Source of the DNA: Devosia marina
GTDB taxonomy: Bacteria > Pseudomonadota > Alphaproteobacteria > Rhizobiales > Devosiaceae
Direction of reading: 5' to 3'
Assembly (NCBI RefSeq): GCF_009758415.1
Contig: NZ_WQRF01000002.1
Coordinates: forward strand, 372,001 to 436,000
DNA: 64,000 nt
Part shown: piece by piece, positions 24,607-37,105 of the stretch
Numbering within the stretch: the first letter of the stretch is position 1
Layout: every line of letters begins with the position of its first letter
The notes under the pieces: model-generated
Told to the model about the DNA's origin: nothing
What the model saw: the letters and a program-made list of their open reading frames with translations, nothing else
Database searches by the model: none
Program-made: the position numbers and the translations under genes

Positions 24607-26796
24607 ATGCGAACAGAACAGGCACAAATGACTGAGCGGCCGGACATCGTCGCAGTGATGGTGGGGGTAGCCGTGGAAGGCCCCTACAGCTATCGCGTGC
24701 CGGAAGGGATGAGCGTGGCGCGCGGCTCCATCGTGGCCGTGCCGCTGGGGCCGCGCCTCATTCTCGGCGTTGTCTGGGGACCGCCAAAGGACCTCATCGC
24801 CCACAATCGCCTGCGCGACATTGCCCTGGCCTATGATGTGCCGCCTCTCTCCGAGGAGCTTCTTAAACTGGTCGAATGGGTGGCGCGCTATACGTTGACC
24901 GCGCCCGGCCAGGTGCTGCGCGGAGTGTTGCGCTCGCCCGAAGCGCTCGACCCACCCAAGCCGGTGATCGCCTATCGACGCACCGGGCATGAGCCGGAAA
25001 AGCTGACACCGGCGCGTTTGCGGGTGCTCGATTGCCTGATGGATGACATGGCCTGGCCCAAGCCGGCGCTGGTCGGGGCCAGCGGGGTGTCCAGCTCGGT
25101 AATCGATGGGCTGGCGCGGGCGGGGGCCGTCGAGAAGATCGAAATGCCGCCGCCACCGGTGGTGATGCCGCCGGACCCGGACGACAATCCGGCGCGGCTC
25201 AACCCTGAACAGCAAAGGGCGCTGGACCAGATCCTGGCGCTCGATGCGCATGCATTCGGGGTGGCGCTGCTCGATGGGGTGACCGGGGGCGGCAAGACCG
25301 AGGTGTTCTTCGAGGCGGTGGCCGATACGCTGCGCGCCGGGCGGCAGGCGCTGGTGCTTTTGCCCGAGATCGCCCTGACCAACACTTTTATCGACCGTTT
25401 CAGCCGGCGGTTCGGCACGCGCCCGGCCGAATGGCATTCGGACATGACCCCGGCACAGCGGGCCAAGGTCTGGCGCGGCGTGCTCGATGGCACGGTGCGG
25501 GCCGTGGTGGGCGCGCGCTCGGCGCTGTTCCTGCCGTTCCGCGAATTGGGGCTGATGGTGCTCGATGAGGAGCACGATGGCGCCTATAAGCAATCGGACG
25601 GCTTTACCTATCATGCCCGCGACATGGCCATTGTCCGGGCCAATCTGGCCGGGGCCCGGGTGGTGCTCTCCTCGGCCACGCCATCGGTCGAATCCCGCAA
25701 CAATGCCAATCATGGGCGCTATGCCCATGTGACGCTGGAAGCCCGGTTTGCCGAAGCGGCGATGCCTGATGTGACGGCCATCGACATGCGCACTGACGGG
25801 CCGGGAAAGGGCGAGTGGATTGCACCAGCCCTGGCAAGGGAAGTGTTCGCGGCGCTCGACCGGGGCGAGCAGGCCCTGTTGTTTCTCAATCGGCGGGGCT
25901 ATGCACCGCTGACTTTGTGCCGCTCCTGCGGACATCAATATCAATGCCCGGACTGTTCGAGCTGGATGGTGGAGCATCGGTTTCGCGGCGTCCTGATGTG
26001 CCATCATTGCGGGCATGAAATGCGTACGCCCAAGGTCTGCGGGGAATGCGGGGATGCTGACAGCCTGGTTGCCGTGGGGCCGGGCGTCGAGCGGGTCGCG
26101 GAGGAAGCGGCGGCGCGTTTCCCCGACGCACGAAGGGTGCTGCTCTCCACCGACATGGGCAGCCATGCCCAATTGCGCGAGCGGTTCTCGGAGATAGAGC
26201 GGGGTGAGTATGACCTCATCATCGGCACCCAGCTGGTCTCGAAAGGACATCATTTCGAAAAGCTCTCGGTGGTGGGCGTGCTCGATGCCGATCTGGGCCT
26301 GGCGCATGGCGATCCGCGCGCAGCGGAAAAGACTTTTCAGATTTTGACGCAGGTGGCCGGGCGCGCCGGGAGGGCCTCGCGGCACGGCAAGGCGTTCCTG
26401 CAGACCTATCACCCGGACCATCCGGTGATGAGGGCGATGGTGTCCGGCGACCGCGAAGCGTTTTACGCCCAGGAACTGCTGGCGCGCGAGGCAGGCGGCA
26501 TGCCCCCTTTCGGGCGGCTGGCGGCGCTGATCGTGTCTGCCAATGAACAGCCGACGGCGATGGCTTTTGCGCGGTCCCTGCTCTCGGCCGCTCCGATGGC
26601 CGAGGGGGTGCGGCTGTTCGGGCCAGCAGATGCGCCCGTCGCCATGATCAGAGGACGGCATCGCGTTCGGTTGCTGGCCCAGTCGGGTAAGGATTTTGAC
26701 CTCTCGGGCTATGTGCGCTTCTGGCTGGCCAACGCCGAAAGGCCCAAGGGGGATCTGAAGGTACAGGTTGATATAGACCCGATGAGTTTTATGTAG
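24607..26796 (+). CDS. priA: Primosomal replication protein N' (helicase PriA)
   Basis: 729 residues. It restarts stalled replication forks. An N-terminal DNA-binding region (GPYSYRVPEGMSVARGSIVAV) precedes the helicase core with Walker A DGVTGGGKTEVF, the DEEH box VLDEEHDGAYKQ, and LSSATPSVESR. Eight zinc-binding cysteines lie in CRSCGHQYQCPDCSSW and CHHCGHEMRTPKVCGECG. QVAGRAGR is the last helicase motif. The family usually has GVTGSGKTE; here Ser is Gly. An ATG at 24628 is an alternative start. Divergent from xerC. Confidence 0.95.
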   Translation: MRTEQAQMTERPDIVAVMVGVAVEGPYSYRVPEGMSVARGSIVAVPLGPRLILGVVWGPPKDLIAHNRLRDIALAYDVPPLSEELLKLVEWVARYTLTAPGQVLRGVLRSPEALDPPKPVIAYRRTGHEPEKLTPARLRVLDCLMDDMAWPKPALVGASGVSSSVIDGLARAGAVEKIEMPPPPVVMPPDPDDNPARLNPEQQRALDQILALDAHAFGVALLDGVTGGGKTEVFFEAVADTLRAGRQALVLLPEIALTNTFIDRFSRRFGTRPAEWHSDMTPAQRAKVWRGVLDGTVRAVVGARSALFLPFRELGLMVLDEEHDGAYKQSDGFTYHARDMAIVRANLAGARVVLSSATPSVESRNNANHGRYAHVTLEARFAEAAMPDVTAIDMRTDGPGKGEWIAPALAREVFAALDRGEQALLFLNRRGYAPLTLCRSCGHQYQCPDCSSWMVEHRFRGVLMCHHCGHEMRTPKVCGECGDADSLVAVGPGVERVAEEAAARFPDARRVLLSTDMGSHAQLRERFSEIERGEYDLIIGTQLVSKGHHFEKLSVVGVLDADLGLAHGDPRAAEKTFQILTQVAGRAGRASRHGKAFLQTYHPDHPVMRAMVSGDREAFYAQELLAREAGGMPPFGRLAALIVSANEQPTAMAFARSLLSAAPMAEGVRLFGPADAPVAMIRGRHRVRLLAQSGKDFDLSGYVRFWLANAERPKGDLKVQVDIDPMSFM

Positions 26797-26827
26797 CGGG
26801 TGTGCTGCAGGGCACGCTTCGTGCCGC

Positions 26828-26980
26828 TCGAGCGTAGCTCTCATGGCCTTCTCGGCTTGAAAGGCTCCCCCGGGGAGCATTCGTCCTTTGGGCCGGTTCC
26901 CGCCATTCGAGCATAGCTCTCATGGCCTTCTCACCTGAAATCTCCCCACTGGGGAGATTTCGTCCGTTGGACACGGTTCG
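26828..26980. repeat. Two tandem copies of a 75-bp hairpin-forming repeat
   Basis: Copies start at 26828 and 26907 (period 79 bp). They share TAGCTCTCATGGCCTTCTC and a TTCGTCC(T/G)TTGG segment. Each has a central hairpin, GCTCCCC/GGGGAGC in copy 1 (26864-26878) and AAATCTCCCC/GGGGAGATTT in copy 2 (26938-26960). The flanks are near-identical but the arm ends differ in both arms together, so pairing is kept. It lies 30 bp after priA and could end priA transcription. The rest of the 380-bp gap to atpH holds only the possible atp promoter. Confidence 0.8.
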
Positions 26981-27022
26981 AAGTGCGACACTTTCGACAT
27001 GGTCGAATCCGTGCCCGGAGCC

Positions 27023-27050
27023 TTGCGTGGCGCGCGTGGCTTGTGATAGA
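27023..27050 (+). promoter_or_regulatory. Candidate atp operon promoter
   Basis: TTGCGT (27023-27028) and GATAGA (27045-27050) are 16 bp apart, about 120 bp upstream of the atpH start. The match is modest and was found by eye; other promoters in 26981-27160 are possible. Confidence 0.3.
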
Positions 27051-27176
27051 GCGGGCGCGACTTTCAAGGGGTCCGGCTCGCGGCCCGTTTCCGAGCACGT
27101 CCAAGCGTTCATAAGCCGTCCGGGTTTCGGTCAACGAAGCCAAAAAAGGATCGGCCAACAAGAGGGTGAAGCGGCA

Positions 27177-29272
<2,096 letters not shown>

Positions 29273-29294
29273 GCCCTGAAGGAGACGACAGGCA

Positions 29295-30182
29295 ATGCCG
29301 TCGCTAAAGGACCTAAAAAATAGGATCGACTCGGTCAGATCGACCCAGAAGATCACCAAGGCCATGCAGATGGTCGCGGCGGCAAAGCTCCGTCGCGCCC
29401 AGGAAGCTGCCGAGGCCGCTCGCCCCTATGCCGAGCGCATGGGCAAGGTCTTGGCCGCGCTTGGCGCAGTCTATGATGGACAGGAAAACGCCCCGGTGCT
29501 GCTTGGCGGTACGGGCAAGGATCAGGTGCATTTGCTGGTGGTTGCCACCGGTGAGCGCGGTCTGGCCGGCGGTTTCAACTCGTCGATTGCGCGCCTGGCC
29601 CGTGACCATGCCCAAAAGCTCATCGCTCAGGGCAAGACGGTCAAGTTCTTGACCGTGGGCCGCAAGGGCCATGACATTCTGCGCCGGCAATATCCGGAAC
29701 TGATCGTCGACACGTTCAACTTCCGCGAAGTCAAGCAGGTGGGCTTCACCCAGGCCCAGCAGGTCGCCGACAAGGTGCTCGAACTATTTGCCGCCGGTGA
29801 GTTCGACGTCGCGACGCTGTTCTTTGCCAAGTTCGGCTCGGTGATCAGCCAGGTGCCGACGGCCCATCAGCTCATTCCGGCCAAGCTGGAAAAGGTCGAG
29901 GCCGAGGGTGACGTCAACACCCCTGCCGTGCCTTATGAATATGAGCCGAGCGAAGAAGCGATTGTCGAGGACCTGTTGCCGCGCAACATTTCGGTGCAGG
30001 TGCTGCGTGCCCTGCTTGAAAACAGCGCTTCTTTCTACGGTGCGCAGATGTCCGCCATGGACAATGCAACCCGCAATGCCGGCGAAATGATCAATAAGCT
30101 GCAGCTGAGCTACAACCGCCAGCGGCAAGCCCAGATCACCAAAGAACTCATCGAAATCATCTCGGGCGCGGAAGCGCTCTAA
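29295..30182 (+). CDS. atpG: F1 ATP synthase gamma subunit
   Basis: 295 residues. Central rotor shaft of F1. N-terminal helix [20 protein letters not shown] and [16 protein letters not shown], the [12 protein letters not shown] loop, and the C-terminal [20 protein letters not shown] and [12 protein letters not shown] are family signatures. AAGGAGACGA precedes its ATG. Confidence 0.97.
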   Translation: MPSLKDLKNRIDSVRSTQKITKAMQMVAAAKLRRAQEAAEAARPYAERMGKVLAALGAVYDGQENAPVLLGGTGKDQVHLLVVATGERGLAGGFNSSIARLARDHAQKLIAQGKTVKFLTVGRKGHDILRRQYPELIVDTFNFREVKQVGFTQAQQVADKVLELFAAGEFDVATLFFAKFGSVISQVPTAHQLIPAKLEKVEAEGDVNTPAVPYEYEPSEEAIVEDLLPRNISVQVLRALLENSASFYGAQMSAMDNATRNAGEMINKLQLSYNRQRQAQITKELIEIISGAEAL

Positions 30183-31643
<1,461 letters not shown>

Positions 31644-31732
31644 TTGAGGCGCGGGGCCGCCTAGCGGCCCCGGCACATCAGTTGTGATGGAGCTCGGCTT
31701 CGCCCGGGCTCCACTGCCAAAGGACCAAAAGA

Positions 31733-32158
31733 ATGGCTGAAGGCCTCAAGATCGAGATTGTGTCGCCAGAGCGGCTGGTGCTGTCCGAAACCGTTGTGTC
31801 GGTCACCGTGCCGGGCACGGAAGGCTATTTCACGGTCATGGATGACCATGCGCCGTTCATGACCACGCTCAAGCCCGGCTTCATCACCGTGACCAAGTCG
31901 GGGAGCGGGGCGGACGTCTATTTCGTCAAGGGCGGCTTTGCCGATGTGTCAGCCTCGGGGCTGACCATTCTGGCCGAGCAGTCAGTGCCATTCGCCGACT
32001 TTGACCATGGTGATCTGCAGGCGCAGATCAAGGCGGCCGAGGAAGAACTGAGCCGCGCGGCAACGCCGGAAGACAAGTCCTACGCCCAAGAAGTGGTGTC
32101 CGCGCTTTTGAACCTGGCCATCGAATCCCAGCATATCGACGGCGCGCACGTCCACTAA
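31733..32158 (+). CDS. atpC: F1 ATP synthase epsilon subunit
   Basis: 141 residues. The N-terminal beta-sandwich includes IVSPERLVLSETVVSVTVPG and YFTVMDDHAPFMTTLKPG; the C-terminal helical part is present. It couples the rotor to the c-ring and can inhibit ATP hydrolysis. Last gene of atpHAGDC; the F0 genes are not in this window, as is usual in alphaproteobacteria. Confidence 0.95.
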   Translation: MAEGLKIEIVSPERLVLSETVVSVTVPGTEGYFTVMDDHAPFMTTLKPGFITVTKSGSGADVYFVKGGFADVSASGLTILAEQSVPFADFDHGDLQAQIKAAEEELSRAATPEDKSYAQEVVSALLNLAIESQHIDGAHVH

Positions 32159-32186
32159 GCGACTCGTATCGAACAAGAATTCACAG

Positions 32187-32216
32187 GCCGTCCCAGATTT
32201 TTGGGGCGGCTTTTTT
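32187..32216 (+). terminator. Rho-independent terminator of the atp operon
   Basis: GCCGTCCC (32187-32194) pairs with GGGGCGGC (32203-32210), one G-T wobble included, around an eight-base loop, followed directly by TTTTTT (32211-32216). It starts 29 bp after the atpC stop. Confidence 0.93.
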
Positions 32217-32368
32217 GCATGTGAAATGGGCACTACGCCCAATCATTATGCAAGTCGTTGATATGACAGGATTTTTTTCTGCCATACACCAGTGATTAAC
32301 GCTTGGGGCGCACTCTTGCCGCGAAATGGTGGTTGCCGGACAGAAGTCTGGTCTGCGGGGACAAGAAT

Positions 32369-34534
32369 ATGACCAAGCTATTGGGTAATCTGCGCCTGAC
32401 CTTTGCCATCTCCAGCCTGACAATTGGTGCCATAGTCCTTGCCATAGCCGGCGTACTTGTCAGTCTGTTTGTCAGCCTGAGCGGATCGGTCGAACGCGAC
32501 GCTACGGCGGCCCTGACCAATACAACGCGCATTGCAGCGCAGATTTTCCAGGTCAACCTGCCCAGTCTCGAGGTGAGCGTCGCGGAGGGGGGCAATGTCG
32601 AAGCATTGACCGCCCGCAACATGCCACGTTTCCGCAATCACAATGTCATCGACGCTGTGGCCGGCGTTTCCGGCGCTCATGTCTCGGTCTATGTATTCGA
32701 CCCCGAGGTTAGCCCGGACTTCCTGGTCGGCAGCACCAGTCTCGCCGATGCTGAGGGCGAGCGCGTCATGGACATGCCCATCGTGGCGGGGACGGCGCTG
32801 TTCGACACGCTGAGCGCCAATCAGTCGGTTCGTGAAAAGATGGTTCTCGATGGCCGGGACCATCTGGTGCGCTATGAGCCAATTGCAACGAGCGAAGGCG
32901 TAGTCATCGGCGCGCTCATGGTGCTGGTAGACAAGGCGCCGTTCGAGGCGTTGCTGTCGCAGACCATGCTGGTGCTGGGGGGTACGAGCCTGCTGGCGGT
33001 CATTCTGATAGCCATTGTCGCCCTATTGGCAGCGCGCCTGCTCATCCGACCGATTCCGCATCTGGCCGTAGCCATGGACACGATAGCCCAGGGCAATTTG
33101 GATGCCGCTGTTCCCTACACGGAGCGGCGCAATGAAATCGGAGCGATGGCGCGGGCTGTGGAAGTGTTCCGCAGCAATGGCACGGAAAAGGCAGCGCTGG
33201 ACGCGCAGGCCCGCCAGCACATGGCGGAGGCCGCCGATCATACGGGACAATTGCAGGCCATTTCGCGCAGCCAGATCGTTGTTGAGTTCGATCTTGACGG
33301 CACCGTGCTGACGGCCAATGACAATTTCCTCGACCTGCTGGGTTATCGGCTGGACGATGTTGCCGGGCGGCCCAATGCGCTGTTCTTGTTCGACGCCGAT
33401 CCGGCCAGCAGTGCCTATAAGGATTTCTGGCGCGAGCTGGCCTCCGGCGCCTTCAAGAGCGGCGAATATCGCCGACGCGCCAGAGATGGCCGGGAAGTGT
33501 GGATCCAGAGTACGTTCACGCCGATCAGCGACACAGAAGGCGTGCCCTACAAGATTGTGCAATTCGCCATCGATGTGACGGCACGCAAGCAGTCGGTGGC
33601 CACCATTGGCGCCGGTCTGAAAAGCCTAGCCGGGGGTGATCTCACCCATACGATCGACAATGCGTTCCCGCCCGAGTTCGAGGATTTGCGGGTCGCGCTC
33701 AATGGCACGATCACCCGCTTTGCCGAAGTGGTTGGACAATTGCGGATGACCACGCGCTCGCTGCGTACCGCCAGCGGCGAGCTGCTGAGCGGTGCCAATG
33801 ACCTCAGCGAACGCACAACACGTCAGGCAGCGACCATCGAGGAAACCTCGGCGGCCATGGAAGAGCTGGCCGGAACCGTGGCCAGCAATGCGGGCATGGC
33901 TGAGGAAGCTGCCGGCAAGGCAGAAACCGTGGCCAAGGCTGCGGCCGAGAGCGGCGCAGTGATGGGGGAGGCGACAGGCGCGATGGAGCGGATCACCCAG
34001 TCCTCGGCCAAGATCTCCAACATCATCGGCATGATCGACGATATCGCTTTCCAGACGAACCTGTTGGCGCTGAACGCGTCGGTGGAGGCGGCGCGGGCCG
34101 GTGACGCCGGCAAGGGCTTTGCCGTTGTGGCGGTAGAAGTGCGGCGTCTGGCGCAATCGGCGGCTCAGGCGTCGTCCGAGGTCAAGGCGCTGGTGGAAAA
34201 GAGCGCCGAGGAGGTCAAGGGCGGCTCGGGCCTGGTTGCGGCGGCTGGCGAACGGCTCAAGGCCATGCTCGATGCGGTGGAGGAGAACAGTGCGCTGGTG
34301 CGGACCATTGCCCGGGCCAGCCGGGAGCAGGCCGCCTCGATCGAGGAGGTCAATACCGCCGTGCGCACGCTCGATCAGATGACCCAGCACAATGCGGCGC
34401 TGGTGGAACAGACCAATGCGGTGATTGCCCAGACCGAAGGGCAGACGCAGACGCTGGACGGCATTGTCGCTATCTTCCAGCTTGAGGATGTTGCGGGTGT
34501 ACCGGAGTCTGGCGCGCGCCGCCGGGCGGCGTAA
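32369..34534 (+). CDS. Methyl-accepting chemotaxis protein with Cache-like and PAS domains
   Basis: 721 residues. One membrane segment (ISSLTIGAIVLAIAGVLVSL), a periplasmic domain to about residue 190 resembling a single Cache sensor, a second segment (LLAVILIAIVALLAARLL), HAMP, and a PAS domain around residues 305-410 (GTVLTANDNFLDLLGYRLDD, and WIQSTFTPISDTEG). Another short HAMP-like stretch precedes the signalling domain, whose tip IDDIAFQTNLLALNASVEAA is the same as in the receptor at 14927. There is no C-terminal tether peptide. ATG 32369 precedes the first helix; the in-frame ATG at 32303 is less likely. Confidence 0.92.
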   Translation: MTKLLGNLRLTFAISSLTIGAIVLAIAGVLVSLFVSLSGSVERDATAALTNTTRIAAQIFQVNLPSLEVSVAEGGNVEALTARNMPRFRNHNVIDAVAGVSGAHVSVYVFDPEVSPDFLVGSTSLADAEGERVMDMPIVAGTALFDTLSANQSVREKMVLDGRDHLVRYEPIATSEGVVIGALMVLVDKAPFEALLSQTMLVLGGTSLLAVILIAIVALLAARLLIRPIPHLAVAMDTIAQGNLDAAVPYTERRNEIGAMARAVEVFRSNGTEKAALDAQARQHMAEAADHTGQLQAISRSQIVVEFDLDGTVLTANDNFLDLLGYRLDDVAGRPNALFLFDADPASSAYKDFWRELASGAFKSGEYRRRARDGREVWIQSTFTPISDTEGVPYKIVQFAIDVTARKQSVATIGAGLKSLAGGDLTHTIDNAFPPEFEDLRVALNGTITRFAEVVGQLRMTTRSLRTASGELLSGANDLSERTTRQAATIEETSAAMEELAGTVASNAGMAEEAAGKAETVAKAAAESGAVMGEATGAMERITQSSAKISNIIGMIDDIAFQTNLLALNASVEAARAGDAGKGFAVVAVEVRRLAQSAAQASSEVKALVEKSAEEVKGGSGLVAAAGERLKAMLDAVEENSALVRTIARASREQAASIEEVNTAVRTLDQMTQHNAALVEQTNAVIAQTEGQTQTLDGIVAIFQLEDVAGVPESGARRRAA

Positions 34535-34539
34535 TTCCG

Positions 34540-35241
34540 CTAATCCTGTAGCGCGGCGTCTACCAGGGCCCGCGCATGCAGATCGGTGGTGTCATAGGTG
34601 GGCAGGGTGCTGTTCGCGTCGTCGATCAGCATGCCGATCTCAGTGCAGCCCAAAATGACCGCCTGGGCGCCACGTGCGGCCATGCGGTCGATCGCGGCCT
34701 GATAGGTCCGGCGCGATTCCTCGCGCACGATGCCCTTGCACAATTCCTCGTAGATGATGCCGTTGAGATTGGTGTGATCCACCTCGGGCAACAGTACATT
34801 GAGACCATGGCTCACGAGGCGCTGCTTGTAGAAATCCATTTCCATGGTGAAGCGGGTGCCGAGCAGACCCACCGTGTCAAAGCCATCGCCGGTCAAGGCC
34901 TGGGCGGTCGGGTCGGCAATGTGGATGAAGGGAATGCCGATTCCTTCGAGCATGATGTCGGACACCACATGCATGGTGTTGGTGGCAAGCGCCAGCACCT
35001 CTGCGCCGGCGCGCACCAGGCCTTGCGCAACTGTGTTCAACTGCCGTCCGGCCGCATCCCAATTGCCCGCAGACTGCATTTTGGCAATCGGGGCGAAATC
35101 GACCGAGTGCATGATGACAGCCGCCGAATGCAGCCCGCCCAGCCGCCGGGCGGTTTCCTGGTTGAGAATGCGATAGTAGTGGGCGCTGGATTCCCAGCTC
35201 ATGCCGCCGATCAGGCCGATGGTCTTCATGTTTGGGCTCAT
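34540..35241 (-). CDS. Aspartate/glutamate racemase family protein (YgeA-type)
   Basis: 233 residues. [32 protein letters not shown] and [12 protein letters not shown] mark the YgeA branch of the Asp/Glu racemases. As in E. coli YgeA, one of the two usual catalytic cysteines is Thr (ATNTMH) and the second is kept (GCTEI). That branch racemises several amino acids slowly; the substrate here is unknown. The ATG at 35241 overlaps the rppH stop (ATGA), implying coupling; an in-frame ATG at 35229 is also possible. Confidence 0.87.
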   Translation of the reverse strand: MSPNMKTIGLIGGMSWESSAHYYRILNQETARRLGGLHSAAVIMHSVDFAPIAKMQSAGNWDAAGRQLNTVAQGLVRAGAEVLALATNTMHVVSDIMLEGIGIPFIHIADPTAQALTGDGFDTVGLLGTRFTMEMDFYKQRLVSHGLNVLLPEVDHTNLNGIIYEELCKGIVREESRRTYQAAIDRMAARGAQAVILGCTEIGMLIDDANSTLPTYDTTDLHARALVDAALQD

Positions 35242-35777
35242 ACGTGGGTGAAGCGTTGCGGAATGTCGCGGAAGGCCTCGACCACTTTCTCATAGGCGGG
35301 CCGCTTGAACGGCACGATGAGGTTGGGCGCGCGGTTGAGTTTCTCCCAGCGCCAGGCGTTGAACTCGGCCGGGTGCTTGCCGCCGGCTGGCTCAGCGACA
35401 TCGATTTCACTCTCATCGCCGGTAAAGGCAAAGGCAAACCAGCGCTGGCGCTGGCCGCGATACTTGCCTTTCCAGGCCTTGCCCAAAACGTCGTCGGGCA
35501 GGTCGTAGTAGATCCATTCCGGCGCCTCCGCGAGCAGGCTCACCGAAGTCATATTGGTCTCTTCGTGCAATTCGCGCAGGGCCGCCCCAAGCGGGTCCTC
35601 GCCCTTGTCGATGCCGCCCTGGGGCATTTGCCAGGCCGAGCCATGTGCGGCCGACTGATCGGGGTCCCCCGCCGACTTGCGGTGACCGAAGAACACATTG
35701 CCGTGTGCGTTGAACACCGCAAGACCAACGCAGTCGCGATAGGGCAGGGCATTTCGATCGGGCGGGGTGTCAGTCAT
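35238..35777 (-). CDS. rppH: RNA pyrophosphohydrolase RppH
   Basis: 179 residues. It removes pyrophosphate from 5'-triphosphorylated mRNA and starts RNase E-dependent decay. [20 protein letters not shown] and [20 protein letters not shown], followed by ELHEETN, give the RppH-type Nudix box. [13 protein letters not shown] is the conserved C-terminal helix. ATG 35777 matches the usual RppH length; an in-frame start at 35807 is less likely. Confidence 0.95.
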   Translation of the reverse strand: MTDTPPDRNALPYRDCVGLAVFNAHGNVFFGHRKSAGDPDQSAAHGSAWQMPQGGIDKGEDPLGAALRELHEETNMTSVSLLAEAPEWIYYDLPDDVLGKAWKGKYRGQRQRWFAFAFTGDESEIDVAEPAGGKHPAEFNAWRWEKLNRAPNLIVPFKRPAYEKVVEAFRDIPQRFTHV

Positions 35778-35846
35778 TGTGGTCGGGCCTCTATCTGTCG
35801 CATACACGGGTCGAACGACCAGCGGTCACCCGAGCGGCGTCATGCG

Positions 35847-36995
35847 CTATTGCATCAGCGCGCTGGCCGGAACCAGCGCAATGCCCTTGGCATCGAGCTC
35901 GCGCGACCATTCGGAGACGGCCTGCACCGATATGGGCAGGGCGCTGATAATACCAAGGGCGCTGCCAGTATCCATGGCCTGGGCCTCAAGGCTGGCAAGT
36001 GCTGAGAGAATGGATGCGCGGGCAGGATTGGCGTCGACGACCTGGCCCGCACGACCAAAGGGAACATTATTGGCGCCGGCGAGCTGAGCGGCGACCGAGC
36101 GGTTGGACGAGCCGTCGTCAAGATAGCCCAGCCCCCGGGCGCCCAGCTCTTCCATGATCGGCGCCATGTCGGTGGCTGAGGCGGTGAAACGCGCACCCAT
36201 ATTGTTGATGACCCCGAAATAGCCGCCGAAGCGGGCCATCAGCCAGAACAGCTTTTCCAGATTGTTGCGGGGCGTCTCGCCGGTCAGCATGGTGTGCGGG
36301 CCGGGATCGTTTTGCGGGTAATCGAAGGGCTCGAGGGGAATTTCGAGCATGACTTCGTGGCCAGCCGTGCGCGCGGCGGCCACCGTGTTGGGCAGGGAGC
36401 GGCCATAGGGCGCAAAGGCCAAGGTCACTTCGTCGGGCAGTTGATCGATGGCATCGAGCGATCCCTGCTCGTTGATCCCCAGCCCGGTCACGACAATGGC
36501 GATCATGGGCTGGTTGGATGTCGCCACGGTCCCGGCATTGCGACGATAGGCCAGGAAGGGCGTCAGGCCGGTGCCGGACATGCGGGGAATGGCGCCATGC
36601 GCAGTTTCTTCACTCAAGTCCGGCAGGACACCGAAATTGTCCGGGACCTGACCCGGCGCCGGCGTGGCGCTGCCCGGCGCAGGAAGCGCGACCATGGAGC
36701 CATCGGCCGGGAATTGCCCGGGATCGGCAGTGATGGTGGCCGGGCCGGTCGCTGCACTCTGGGCAATGCTGTTGCCATCGCGCGTGGAGGTGATGGCCAC
36801 TTCGGCGCTGGGCCGGCCGCCATCGGGCTCCTCGACCAGGACCAGGCGCAGGGCGACCCCGCCAATGATCAGGAAAATGGCAATGAACAGCAGGCGTGCC
36901 AGCGGAAAGTGGAACTTTGCGGCCCGTTCCTGCTTCTGGCGCCGGCGTCCGGTGAGCGGTGTGGACAGATCATTGGCCATTGGCGCTTCGCTCAT
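35847..36995 (-). CDS. Divergent polysaccharide deacetylase family protein (YibQ-like)
   Basis: 382 residues. A cytoplasmic N-terminus and one membrane anchor (RLLFIAIFLIIGGVALRLVLV) lead to a low-complexity periplasmic linker and a C-terminal divergent polysaccharide-deacetylase domain (MIAIVVTGLGIN, VTLAFAPYGRSL, HEVMLEIPLEPF, GYLDDGSSNRS). This family is thought to act on cell-envelope glycans but its reaction is not established. The operon context with CtpA and the EnvC-like gene fits a role in wall remodelling at division. Confidence 0.88.
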   Translation of the reverse strand: MSEAPMANDLSTPLTGRRRQKQERAAKFHFPLARLLFIAIFLIIGGVALRLVLVEEPDGGRPSAEVAITSTRDGNSIAQSAATGPATITADPGQFPADGSMVALPAPGSATPAPGQVPDNFGVLPDLSEETAHGAIPRMSGTGLTPFLAYRRNAGTVATSNQPMIAIVVTGLGINEQGSLDAIDQLPDEVTLAFAPYGRSLPNTVAAARTAGHEVMLEIPLEPFDYPQNDPGPHTMLTGETPRNNLEKLFWLMARFGGYFGVINNMGARFTASATDMAPIMEELGARGLGYLDDGSSNRSVAAQLAGANNVPFGRAGQVVDANPARASILSALASLEAQAMDTGSALGIISALPISVQAVSEWSRELDAKGIALVPASALMQ

Positions 36996-37052
36996 CTCCG
37001 GCTGGAGCTTTGTACCGTCGTTTTTGGGGCCCGCAAGATCGTTGCTTGCTGT

Positions 37053-37086
37053 GGGATGCGGCGCGAATCAGCTCGCGCCGCATCCC
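37053..37086 (-). terminator. 14-bp perfect hairpin between ctpA and the deacetylase gene
   Basis: GGGATGCGGCGCGA (37053-37066) and TCGCGCCGCATCCC (37073-37086) pair perfectly around a six-base loop, 20 bp after the ctpA stop. There is no U-tract on the minus strand, so it may be a factor-aided terminator, a processing site or an mRNA-stabilising stem. Confidence 0.55.
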
Positions 37087-37105
37087 AGTCTATCATGGTG
37101 CCTTG

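Noticed and set aside
24571..26880. A 769-codon antisense frame across priA
   Set aside because: Same reason: priA is intact on the other strand with all helicase and zinc motifs, and the antisense composition (His, Arg, Gln, Pro) is a typical shadow.
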